DNA of 64,000 nucleotides, from NCBI GenBank assembly GCA_031841125.1, contig CM063106.1, positions 70,978,101 to 71,042,100 on the forward strand, written 5' to 3'. Below, piece by piece: positions 48,501 through 58,634 of this stretch. This DNA is from Acanthococcus lagerstroemiae (lineage: Eukaryota; Arthropoda; Insecta; Hemiptera; Eriococcidae). Below the pieces are notes generated by a model. The model had not been told where the DNA came from. It searched no databases and was given only the letters and a program-made list of their open reading frames with translations. Position numbers and translations under genes: made by a program. The first letter of the stretch is position 1, and every line of letters starts with the position of its first letter.

Positions 48501-51500
48501 TTGGATAAACTGACGCAAGTGTATAGTTTTTGTTAGTACCAAAGTTAGTACAGTGAACAAAGCTGGCAATGCAGTACGTGTTTCAGACTCGATCAGAATC
48601 AGTGCAGCCATATTTGAAAACGAGTTCCCTTGATTTTTCTTTTCCTTCACCGTGGTCAAATTTGAACAAATCAGAAAACAGACACACAGCAAATATTTTT
48701 GAATATAGAATGGCCAAGCTGAAGTACTTTTATCAATCGGTTGGTGTGTATATATCATGATTTTTTGGGAATTCTGAATAGATTGCTATTTAATTTAAGA
48801 AGAGTGCTAGATATAGGAAATTTTACCTACAAAAATTACTTAAACGTGGCGCATTGTGATAAGTGTCGCAAGCTACTCAAAAAATTTTGATAATCGCGAT
48901 TGAATATTTGGGTACGTATACCAGATCACGCACTTTATCGTTTTATTACTTTTTCAAATACCTATGATCAAAATCGAGAGATCCAGTGAACCTTTATCAA
49001 TTTTTTGAAGATTTCTTCCCATTTCCTTCACCGTGGCAACAGGAATTATGGAAGCTACGATGAAGAAATCCGATACCACTATGAAAGAATTTATTAATTA
49101 TTATGAAAAAATTAATTTCCCCGAGTTTCATAAGTTGAAAAAAATCCATTGTAAATATTTAAAAAAGTAATGATGGGGGGAGGGGGGGGGAATGCATTTA
49201 AAATTCAATTTACTAAGAAATAATGACGAAACTATTAGGAATAAAAGGAGATTAATGTTTTTTATAAGAAATTTCAAGCAAAATTCAGTTTTATTTTTAG
49301 TTTTACCAAACAATGCAACCAAAATTAAATTAACAGAAAAAGGATATGCCCAATGAAGAATCACTCAAATCTCTCACACAATACATTACTATAGACCAAA
49401 CTGAATCTCTATATTTGGGAAACTGAAAATTCTTTTACTATTTTATTTTCAGTTCAGAACCATGCATAAATTAATGGCCCAGGAGAATTTTCCTCCATTA
49501 TATTGAATTTGAATGGGAGCTGAGAAATTAGGAATGGATTCGTATCAATAATTCGATCTAATAAACGTTATGGATTCGTGAAATTTATTCGAATCTTTTT
49601 AGTAGATTCGCCGGATTTGTACTTTTTCTGTCTGTTAGTGAATCTCACACTGAAAGCCCATAATTTTCAGGGAGGAAAACGATACAGAGAATAACCAAAA
49701 ACGCGCTGGAAAAATATGATTATTTTCAACTTCGAATTGAATTTTGAATTTATTATAATGGCAGGTCGAAATAAATGGAGGATGACCTTGGAAAAGTTGA
49801 TTTGGATACCGGAACCGGTCAGTTCGTGTATTTGAATCCACAGCAAATCCTCGCAATTTATTCGAAACTGATTTGAATTACAGCAAACGTGAATCATTCT
49901 CGAATCATATTCCAATAAAAAAATTAAAATAGTGATTCGTGGATTCTGATTCGAATCTACAAATAATTTTAGTCGATTTGTTTTCAACCTTGGTTTCTGA
50001 AAACGGATGCTTTGGCTGAAAGGAAACCCTTTTTTGTGTTCAGCTTAGTGCAGTCAAAATACAGTCAGCCACAGAAAAGTATTTCAAACTAAACAGAAGT
50101 TGAATAAACCCACAAAACGAGAAAAAACAACTAGAATCCGGATTTTTCCCAAATTTCCGGACATTATTCAGAAATTTGGACATGTTTTGTCTAAGGATGA
50201 AAAATCTGGACACCGGGCAGCAGTGATAAGATTGCGTTAATGTGCGTGTGGAAGAGTATGTGCGTATTCACGGTATACGGGCCCACGTAGGAACTTCTTT
50301 CTATGGCCAACCATTCCTTCAACGTGGACTGCCATTCCTTCAGCGTGGTCCTAATCATTTTGAGCCTCCTCTATCTCCTTCCCTATGAGGTATGCTGTTG
50401 GGTCAACCACATAAATATGTTCTATTATACCATTATATTATGTATATAAATAATTTCCATGAAAAAAAAAAGTAATAATGTTTTTAAAAAAAACAAGTTA
50501 AAAAATGAATTATCAAGGTATTGGTAGAATGACCCGCCTATCCCCAGTCGTCGTTCACGAGAGGGAGTGTCATATGCTACAGAAAAAGTCCTACAAACAC
50601 TCAAATTTTCATTTGCTAATTTTTCTAGGTGGATTCTGCTTTCGGACTTGCCATCAGTCACTAAGAATAGACTATAACATGGCCTTCACCTACTATCAGT
50701 GACACCACACAAGCAAAAATTTATACTGTTTCTTCAGCAACATATTTCTATAAAGTTTAAGTAAATAATGTGAATCGTTTTCAGACTCCCGGAGATATCA
50801 TTGGAAGAGACTGCGACTATGACCATAAACGCAATAAGGAAAAACAAGACAGTAGCTTCGATTCCATCGTCATTGTACTGGCTCGCTATATTCATGAAGT
50901 AAACATCATGTTACAATCAAAATTAGGTTACATATACCTAGAAACACCTAAATAATACGATAATGAAACTTAGGTGCATTTAGGAATTTTCGAACAGGAG
51001 TAGAGACAATGCCGATGTTGCGGGTTGCTAAACTATGCCCCCTATAAGGCCTCACTCGGAGGGAAAAATTATTCAGCCTTGCGCAAGACCGGTCACGATC
51101 ATGAGGCCTGACCTGAGTGGCTATATAATGTAAAAAATTATTTAATCAAGGTGTCCACAAGAAAGGAAAAATATAAATTCCTGACTTTTTCCAAACCTTT
51201 TTTTTCTCTTCTTTAAACCTTTACAGTATAGACAGTATATATTTGTTTATCCTACTAGACAGTATGATTAAAATGAACTGAAGTTTGAAGTTGATTTTTG
51301 GGTGAAAGAATTTTATTTGTAGAATACGACTCTAGGGAGTGCTGAAGTAAAACTAAAGGACAAAAAAAATTTTCCGTGAGTTCATTCTTTGTTTTTGTTC
51401 CAAACATCTGAAAAATATTGTTGAATTTCCTGACTATTTACCAACTTCCTGACCTACTTTTCAAATTCCTGACTTTATCCAAACTTTCCAAATTTTCCAA

Positions 51501-53258
51501 ACCTGTAGACACCTTTTTAATACACGAATATTAGCTTTCGCGTGGGACCTATCAAAAAGTATCCAAATTGATTAAACTTCCTACACAATTAGCAAGACTG
51601 TTTGCAGTAGATGGTTTGTGAGATGGTAACGTACACGACCTTATAGAGCCTCGCGAGAAAATAAACCTACAGCAATCTTAATATTCTCGCCTCTTCGATA
51701 TTCTTATCATGATGTTTTTAAAGTAAATTTAAGTATACTAGATGAAAAAAGTTCTTTGAAAAGAACATTTTGGCACAAGGAGTTAGATGATGGTACTGAT
51801 TACCTAACTTATACTTTCTTTATGTGAGGCAAAAAATGAGAAGCGCAGTCCACCTACTGCACGTTTTCCCCTAAAACAAGAATCTTCGAATATCCGCCAT
51901 AAGAATACAATACAAAACGAAGAAAATTGTGATAAAATTGCGGAACTCTAATCACTACCACAACAATGATAGATGGCTGGACGCTGGACTAATCTGGCTG
52001 GTGAAATTGTGAAACGAAATGTAAAGGCTAAATGCTAAATGTTAAATAGTTCCCTATATTTCATATATGTTTAAATCAGGAATTTATTTTTCTTTTTTAA
52101 TATTGCAGTAAGTATGACACAACCTTCAAGGGTGTCAAAACAAAAGCGCACACCTGACGAAAAATATAATGTAAGGTGACTGCTGCTCCGCCACAACCTG
52201 GTTGCTGTTGAGGATCATTAAGATTAAATTTAGTAGGATGCCAATTAATCCGTCAGGGAGGATAAGCGGAGATAAGAGTAATATTATTCGGGGGAGGGGG
52301 AGCATTCATTGCACAGTTGAGATAAATTTTGAATCAAATGTCGAGCGCAATGAATCCAGGACTATTTCGATTTAACAAAAACAAAATCGAAGAAATTGTC
52401 GAAGTCAAAAATGTCGAACATCGGCATTTTACTCGATTTAACTGTTTGTACACTCGACCCTTGATCAAGTTCAACTGTCAACAGAAATATCTATGAAAAT
52501 TTCGATATCAACTGGGGCTCGATGAACAAATTTCATGTATCTCGAATGCCGAGTTGTAGTTTTGTTAACTTGTCGAGCTCTCCATTCAAATTGACATGTC
52601 GACTGAAATGTAGTTTCTTCATGAAAAACCCACATCAAAATGAGATGATGTTCAGGTTGTATTACTTCATTTGATCATTTTTGATAGTACAGAACTAGCT
52701 GTGCCATCAATTCTTGAAAAATCATCGTTCAGGTAATTGGTGACTTGTTTGTCAAGTTCGTCTACCTATGGGGTGGGGAGGGGAACAGCATGCTCACTGT
52801 TCCAGGAAGCTAATACTGAAGAAAATTCCATTTTTGGAGGAGGAAGGCTTCAAAAAGTTTTCGGAATGGCTTATGCCTCACGAAACCCTCTCACTCCGCC
52901 GTTATCACGGAGCCATATTGTTCAACATCACTTTTGACTACAGTTGGGCTTCCGTGATATTATGTCCCAATATCATCAAACGAATTTAAAGATTTAAACG
53001 TATCAACTACGTGTTACTGAAAAATTGATATCGCATTGACGTATTTCAGTTTTTCTTGAAAAATACGATTTTTCAGAAATTGTCATTTTTTATTAATAGG
53101 TAAAAAACACACTGAGGTTGTAAAAATTCTGTTAACAGACCTCAGTATCGAATAATTTAGAATAGATTCACTCATCTTTCATTCTTTGTTTCAGATTATT
53201 ACCGCAGAACATGGTTAATATGATAAAGGACATTTTTCACACCAAGATACATACATAG
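45522..53258 (+). CDS. SDR-family dehydrogenase (RDHE2/SDR16C-like), unit B copy
   Basis: Coding exons: 45,522-45,709; 45,795-46,130; 46,942-47,071; 47,744-47,864; 50,785-50,898; 53,195-53,258 (TAG). Exon lengths equal those of the unit A gene, all frames are kept, and the product is again about 317 aa. TGAAGGLG, NNAG, N169, S197, Y210 and K214 are intact, so both copies should be catalytically competent. Exon 2 is identical to unit A; exon 3 differs by one base (D167N, beside tetrad N169). Exon 4 has about 14 changes in 130 bp. These recast the loop between S197 and Y210 from AGTSGLAKAAEYC to AAMGGMPKGAEYS. Later changes include LG to WL near the end of exon 6 and a C terminus HTKIHT instead of YTKINT. 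The same unseen-start issue applies. Confidence 0.88.
46220..46378. mobile_element. Degraded hAT-like MITE in SDR intron 3, unit B
   Basis: Counterpart of 19,483-19,649. GGGTTGCCAGATCCCTTT and AAAACGGCAATTCTATG are worn versions of its ends. Confidence 0.5.
48243..50535 (-). mobile_element. Nested TIR/hAT-like composite in SDR intron 5, unit B
   Basis: Outer ends GTCATTCTACCGAAACCTTG and CAAGGTATTGGTAGAATGACCC. The inner hAT-like element lost its left terminus (deletion near 49,095 relative to 23,665-23,900 of unit A) but keeps a worn right end (GGGCAGCAGTGA near 50,217). Confidence 0.7.
51147..51515. mobile_element. 369-bp TIR element, unit B only
   Basis: Ends CAAGGTGTCCACAAGAAAGG and ACCTGTAGACACCTT are inverted. 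TTTAAT flanks both sides (51,141-51,146 and 51,516-51,521), and the empty site in unit A (near 25,943-25,948) has one TTTAAT followed by ACACGAATATTAGC. The interior repeats TTCCTGACT and TTTCCAAA words. It sits in SDR intron 6, inserted after the duplication. Confidence 0.8.
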
Positions 53259-53884
53259 TGATTCATCGCTGTCATATAAGCTACATTCATAGAATTCCGA
53301 AGATCAATAGAAGTATTTCAAAGAATTTCTATTATTATAAGCTTTCCTATTGGAAGCTTTTTCACCAATAGCATTGTCAGTCACTCAGTTTCTTCAATTT
53401 CTTAAGAAATAGTAGTTTGCATCAAGGTCGGGGAGCAACAACGAAAATGTAAGAGCGCCAAAGTACCTACTCAAATTGTAATGAGCATCTGCAGCATAGG
53501 ATTACATTTTGATTTAAAAACTGTTACCTTTTTTTTTTTTTTAGTCATTGGTAGGCACATGCTCTGAACACCCTCTCACAGAGTATGAAGTTGTTGCACT
53601 CACCGTGATCACTCTAAGTAGATACGTAGTAGAATTATCCTTTCACATCTCTATTTTGCTATAAGTTATAGCTATACACACGTGTACTTCCCACTGCTTC
53701 CAATCATGATGTTCATATTTAAGTTTTGCATAAGTACATCGACACACCATTCGTCATTGACTGTACAACAAAATATCATACATAGTGACTGTGACTACTT
53801 ATGTCACACCCCTGAACCAACGCGATGACTCGTATTTTTTGTTTTTTATACTTATGGACTTCAATTTTTGAATGCTTCACTCAT

Positions 53885-54075
53885 GTGCGAGGGATTTAAT
53901 TTTTTAATTATAATTAATTTAGGTTATAATTTTTAGTTTTAAATTAATTTTAAATAATTGTTTATTAATTAAAAGCTTTAAAACATTTATAATTTATTAA
54001 ATAAAAATATTAAATTAATTATTAAAAAAATATAAAAATAAAATTGAATTAATTATATTAAAAGGAAATTCTAGA
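53885..54075. repeat. AT-only low-complexity block, unit B only
   Basis: About 190 bp almost wholly A/T (TTAATTATAATTAATTTA type words) replacing a few bases of unit A sequence near 32,070. No target duplication seen. Confidence 0.55.
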
Positions 54076-55210
54076 TGTACTATCTATGTTACTTTTCTGT
54101 TAACTAAATGCAGTAACGGATCAAACAGAAGAGGAACCTCAGTAACCCCCAAATAACAGCTGATGACTTGCATTTCATAACGCTACTAGCGACATAACTG
54201 TTTATTATCAGAGACTCGGAAAATATGTGGAAATATACGAGTTTAAAAACAAGAAGTATTATAGCTTCTATCAAAATAAACACTCAAGTATAAGATAGAG
54301 GCGCAAATGGAGAAAGAACGGGTCTTAAGGGCTTAGCCTCCCAAATTCTCTGAAAGATTCCCAAGAAACTAAAAATTTATACGAGCAACGGAGCTTTCAG
54401 CATTACTCGTATTTTGATATTGATGAGTCCCCTTTCTGCCCTGTTCCTATAAACCCGCACTCAAGGTCGGCTATCTTCACTTATGCATAAAGGATACTGC
54501 AAAAATTGAAGGAATGAACATGCTGCTTTTTGCATCACACTATCAGATTAGTATTTCTACAATATACCTATACAAAAGTATGCAAGTATGGTATATGTAT
54601 CAGTCCATTCACTCTTTTAAAGTCTAATCTTAAACAGATCGTTGATCTTTATAGTTGAATGGTTTTGCTGGGGAAATAACAACACTGGATAAGTCTAAAC
54701 ACAATTCATCGAATTTCATTTTTCTTCCCGCTATCTTCCAATGTCCGGCAAAGAGGACCTTAAAGTTGGTCCAATGTAGAAGTTCAAGCAGCACTGTTAG
54801 CTGCTCAACTCATCTTCAGCACAGTTTGGAAACATATTTACGATATTAAACATCAATATCATTGTATTTTATTTATTTATTTCCTTGAATAACAATGTTC
54901 TCTTGTTAACTTTTGAACAGCTGATTCCCATTCTTGCTTTTTCAGTTTTCTGTAGGTGGGCAAGTCCGGGAACAATAAGGAACCCGCCCACCCACTGGTT
55001 ACGCCCCTGTTGATCTCTCACTGATACTTCAACATAGGTTCTCAATTCTGAAAGCATAAATAATACGTAAGAAGTGATAATGGTGGGACACTAATAATAC
55101 CACGGCAATACCTATACTTCTTATGAACTTGAACTAACTTCGTATCTGTTTGAAGATCGAATGGTCTTTAAACAGGGAATTCGACATCCAAGAGCCACTT
55201 CTCAATACAA

Positions 55211-56225
55211 TTAAAGATTTGCTCTTCTTTTGTGGCTTTTATGCGACTTCAAAAAGATGATCCATAAATGATACTTGACTTCAATCAGAACGCTAATCAT
55301 AGATTGGCCATCTTCCAGTATACTTCCTACAAGAAAAAAGAAAAGAAGTGTTAGCATCACATGGTACCTACAAGCCGTATTCTTCTCCTTAATTTTTGCA
55401 GTACAAAAATACTTACTTCCAATATTTTGCATATTTACGCTTCTTTTCTGCTGTTCATGCATTTATTAATACCTATTAATGAGTTTTGACAGAGGTCTTA
55501 CCTTACTGGCCCATTGTCGTGGTGTCTCGAGGTTTATCTCCCTAAAATCTAGGGAAAATTTCACTACTACCTAGATCAGTCACATCGAGAGATAGCTAGT
55601 TATCCAGCCAGCCCATGAGATGGATCTGGAATTGCAAGCCTATGTATCAACCGCGATAATAATTTTATTTTTAAGTTATAAATAATTATAGTTGTAAATT
55701 AATTTATAACAATTATTTTCAAAATAATTTTTTATCAATTACTGTATACATATTAGGCAAATTTATTAACAAAAATATTCGCTAATAAAATAACCCACCG
55801 CTTCATTTCAAGCGGCTCGTATTCTAGAGTTCCACAAACCGTCTCATATACTTAATTGTAGCTATGCAAGAGAGTTCCTGTTGAAGCCTGCAAAATATAC
55901 TCTTTCCTGCAAAACTTCAGCTTTATCTGCAAAATCCGAGATGGACAAAGAGGCGTACAATTCTCTAGAGAAATAGATAGACAAGTGAGTCTCAAATGTG
56001 TGTTAACGAATCTTATAATGAGTCTTAACAAAATCTATACAAGTCTTAAAGGAATCCTAAAATGAATATTCACCATTCTGTACACTGAAGCTATGACCGT
56101 CACTACCATATCCGGAATAAAAATCTCTAGAACTTGAGATATGTAAACCAACAGACAGCCAACTACCAGTCCAGCCAACAAATAATCCAGACAATGAATT
56201 AAAAGAATGCCAACGTGCGGAAGAG
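55211..56225 (-). pseudogene. Candidate minus-strand membrane-protein gene, unit B
   Basis: The first possible exon, 56,225-56,074 (acceptor CCTCTTTTCAG, donor GTGAATATTC), is open and strongly hydrophobic (VGILLIHCLDYLLAGLVVG, then LEIFIPDMVVTVIASVYRM), like two membrane helices. A short exon could end at the GTAAG near 55,500. The last open segment ends at TAA 55,211. A 2-nt change at its start (GTATACTGG against GTATTGG in unit A) shifts its frame. The two units thus carry different lesions. No family was recognised; an insect four-helix membrane protein is one guess only. Confidence 0.3.
55665..55795. repeat. AT-rich low-complexity block, unit B
   Basis: Counterpart of 33,595-33,735. Confidence 0.55.
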
Positions 56226-56384
56226 CTGAAAAGAGGTAGTTTGCCTTCTTCCTAGTCTCAACGAGTCTCAACATGTTTTCGGTAGTCTTAAAGAGCTGAT
56301 GTACAGCCTCTCGAACTCCTAGATCCTATAAAACTAGAGAGCCAAAGAGCCAAGTCAATTAGTTGGTTGGTCAGTCCATCAGTG

Positions 56385-57150
56385 CCAGTCAGCGCCAATA
56401 GTCAGCCCAGTCATTGCCAGCAGTCAGTTCGAATCAGCACTAGTAGTCAGTGCCAGTCAGCACCAGTAAGCACAAGCAGTCAGCATCAATCAACACCAGT
56501 CAGCATCACCAGTCTGCACCACTAGTCAGTGCCAGTCAGTGCCTGTCGGCACCAGTAGTCAGCACCAGTCAGCACCACTAATCAGTGCCAGTTAGCACCT
56601 GGAATCAGCGCCAGTCAGTGCCAGTAGTCAGCACCAATCAGCGCCTGTTAGTACCAGTAGTCAGTGCCAGTCAGCAGCTCAGCACTACCAATCAGTACCA
56701 AGCAGCGCCAGCAGTTAGTACAGTCAGCACCACAAGTCAATACTAGAGTAGTCAGTGCCAGTCAGCACCAGTCAGTACCAGTGGTGAGCCCCAATTAGCT
56801 CCAATCAGTACTAGTCAGCACCACAAATCAATACCAGAGTAGTCAGTACTAGTTAGCACCAGTAATCTATGCCGGTCAGCGCCAGTCAATATTGGTAGTC
56901 ATCACCACTAGTCAGTACCAGTCAGCACCAGTCAGTGCTAGTTTTAGCACCAATAATCACAGCCAGTCAGCACCAGTAGTCTGTACCAGTCAGCGACAGT
57001 AAACACCAATAATCAGAGCCAGCCCGTGCCAATGGTCAGCACCAGTAAGCACCAGTCAGTACCAGTAGTCAGCACCAGTCAGTGCTAGTCAGCGTCAGTA
57101 ATCAATGGCAGTCAGTGCCAGTAGTCAGTACCAGTCAGCACCAGATTGTA
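56385..57150. repeat. CAGTCAGCACCAGTAGTCAG minisatellite
   Basis: About 770 bp of imperfect CAGTCAGYRCC and AGTAGTCAGTGCC words. The basic step is about 10-14 bp, with frequent AGT insertions. It starts about 140 bp right of the unit B boundary. Being made of near-identical short words with no unique spacers, it is not a CRISPR array. Frames across its right end are artefacts. Confidence 0.8.
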
Positions 57151-57589
57151 CAGCAACAGCTAGTGGCCTTTATATACCCTGGCGTTATCCGCGAGTCTCC
57201 TTATCATTCTCTGTTCTCGCTCTTTTATTCAATTACTCGAATCTTGCCCATCCTTCTTTATTTATGTCGTATATTCGGGAGCATTTGCCACGGTACAATA
57301 CATAAAGCACTTTTTCTATCAGCATTGTTAAAATCGTTTTGGGCTCTCTTTAGTTCAATGATCACATCAGTTGTAAAATTGAAAAAGTGAAAATCAGAAA
57401 GAACCTTCCTATCCTATGAGCGATGCATTAGAAACTTTTTAAGTAACCCCCTCCCCACCACCACAAAAACCAATTTTTCTCCTAAAATAACCGGTTAATC
57501 GATTATCGCAAAAATTATTCTGGTTAGTCAATTAATGGATACTCACCACTCATTATCTTAGCATCTTTAGTGACCAGGTAGGTTGACCG

Positions 57590-57790
57590 GCAGTTTGGTG
57601 AGATGGCGTTCCACCTGACGCAAATGCAGTCCGGCTACAGATGCTTCAATTCATACCTAAACTAGATCAAGAGAGTACCCCTGCCCACTTTGTGCCCACT
57701 GCGGGTCTATCACACGATCTTCAATTGCATTGAGTAACAAGTATTGAACGGTGGAAAAGGAAGAGGGATCATCGCAGGAGAGCTGCCCAC
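57590..57790 (+). mobile_element. 3' remnant of a non-LTR retrotransposon ORF2
   Basis: The frame beginning near 57,602 reads A-F-H-L-T-Q-M-Q-S-G-Y-R-C-F-N-S-Y-L, resembling the stretch before the C-terminal zinc-knuckle of R1/LOA/I-type LINEs. A weak Cys/His-containing continuation (P-T-L-C-P-L, then H-T-I-F-N-C) follows. A stop interrupts it. No tail was identified. Confidence 0.5.
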
Positions 57791-58634
57791 TTAAGGTATG
57801 AAGGTAGCAACCGGTCCCCCTCCTCCTATGTCGAAGAAATGCCGGATTGAGGCTTTGAAGGATATATTTACTTTAGGGATTTAATATGCACACACCAATT
57901 TAATTACATGAACAAAATCTTAGACTATTTGTACACAATATAATTAGAATGCAGAAATGCAAATTCTTGTCATGAGCATGCTCGCGCATACGCTGATTCA
58001 GTACTTAACACAAACAACAAACACAATAGGTTTCATATCCCGAAGAAAAATAAATTCACTAGGAAAACGATGAGTCTTTAAATTTTCACCACATTTCGCT
58101 CAACTAGGACCAGCACTTTCGATGCCGGTGCACCATAAACTGGATGCCTACTGCAGAACAGATTGGCACGAATATGGCCACAAAGTGGACCAAGTTCTTC
58201 CCCGAAAAACCAAGAACTGACTACGTTAACAAGGGAAGGACTGTGCGTCTTCTAGTTCGGTGTTCATCTCCGGGACAAGAGGAGCTAGATGCACGCTCTG
58301 CACTTCCTCACAACAAGCTTGTTTGTAACTAAACTGAATACCCTCAAGTAATTTCAAAGTTTACACCTAACTGCCCTTCTAAGGCAGAGTAAAAGATAAT
58401 CATTTATAATCACGGATTTCTTTGTTATAAAAGTTTACAAAATTAACTTCTCTAAGCATAGGACATTGAAATATTTAAAATAAGAAAGTTGTAAAATACA
58501 TGATTTACTTAGGATACATACGATGTACCTCGTACTGTATTTCCTTACAAGATTTGCAATACACCCTATCTCAAAGTTAGTGTACAGGGATTGCTACATT
58601 GCAGTGATTGCTGTATCGCAATCCGTGTCAAAGA
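57791..58634. other. Region 3' of the elongase gene
   Basis: AT-rich. It presumably includes the 3' UTR of the minus-strand elongase. A 62-codon plus-strand frame at 58,144-58,332 has no recognised family. Confidence 0.4.

Larger units (their letters stand above)
36116..56246 (+). repeat. Segmental duplication unit B
   Basis: Same-orientation counterpart of 7,491-34,196, starting near CCTGTCTAACCACTTTTATG and ending in GAAAAGAGGTAGTTTGCC. It lacks the unit A LINE tail, composite insertion and Helitron, and about 3.2 kb matching 14,625-17,880. It uniquely has insertions at 41,521-42,532 and 51,147-51,515 and an AT-rich block at 53,885-54,075. Contains one full SDR gene. Confidence 0.9.

Noticed and set aside
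56385..57150. Possible CRISPR array
   Set aside because: Word length of 10-14 bp, no unique spacers and no cas genes; this is a eukaryotic minisatellite.
58144..58332. 62-codon plus-strand frame
   Set aside because: No known family, no splice-site support, and position 3' of the elongase suggests non-coding sequence.
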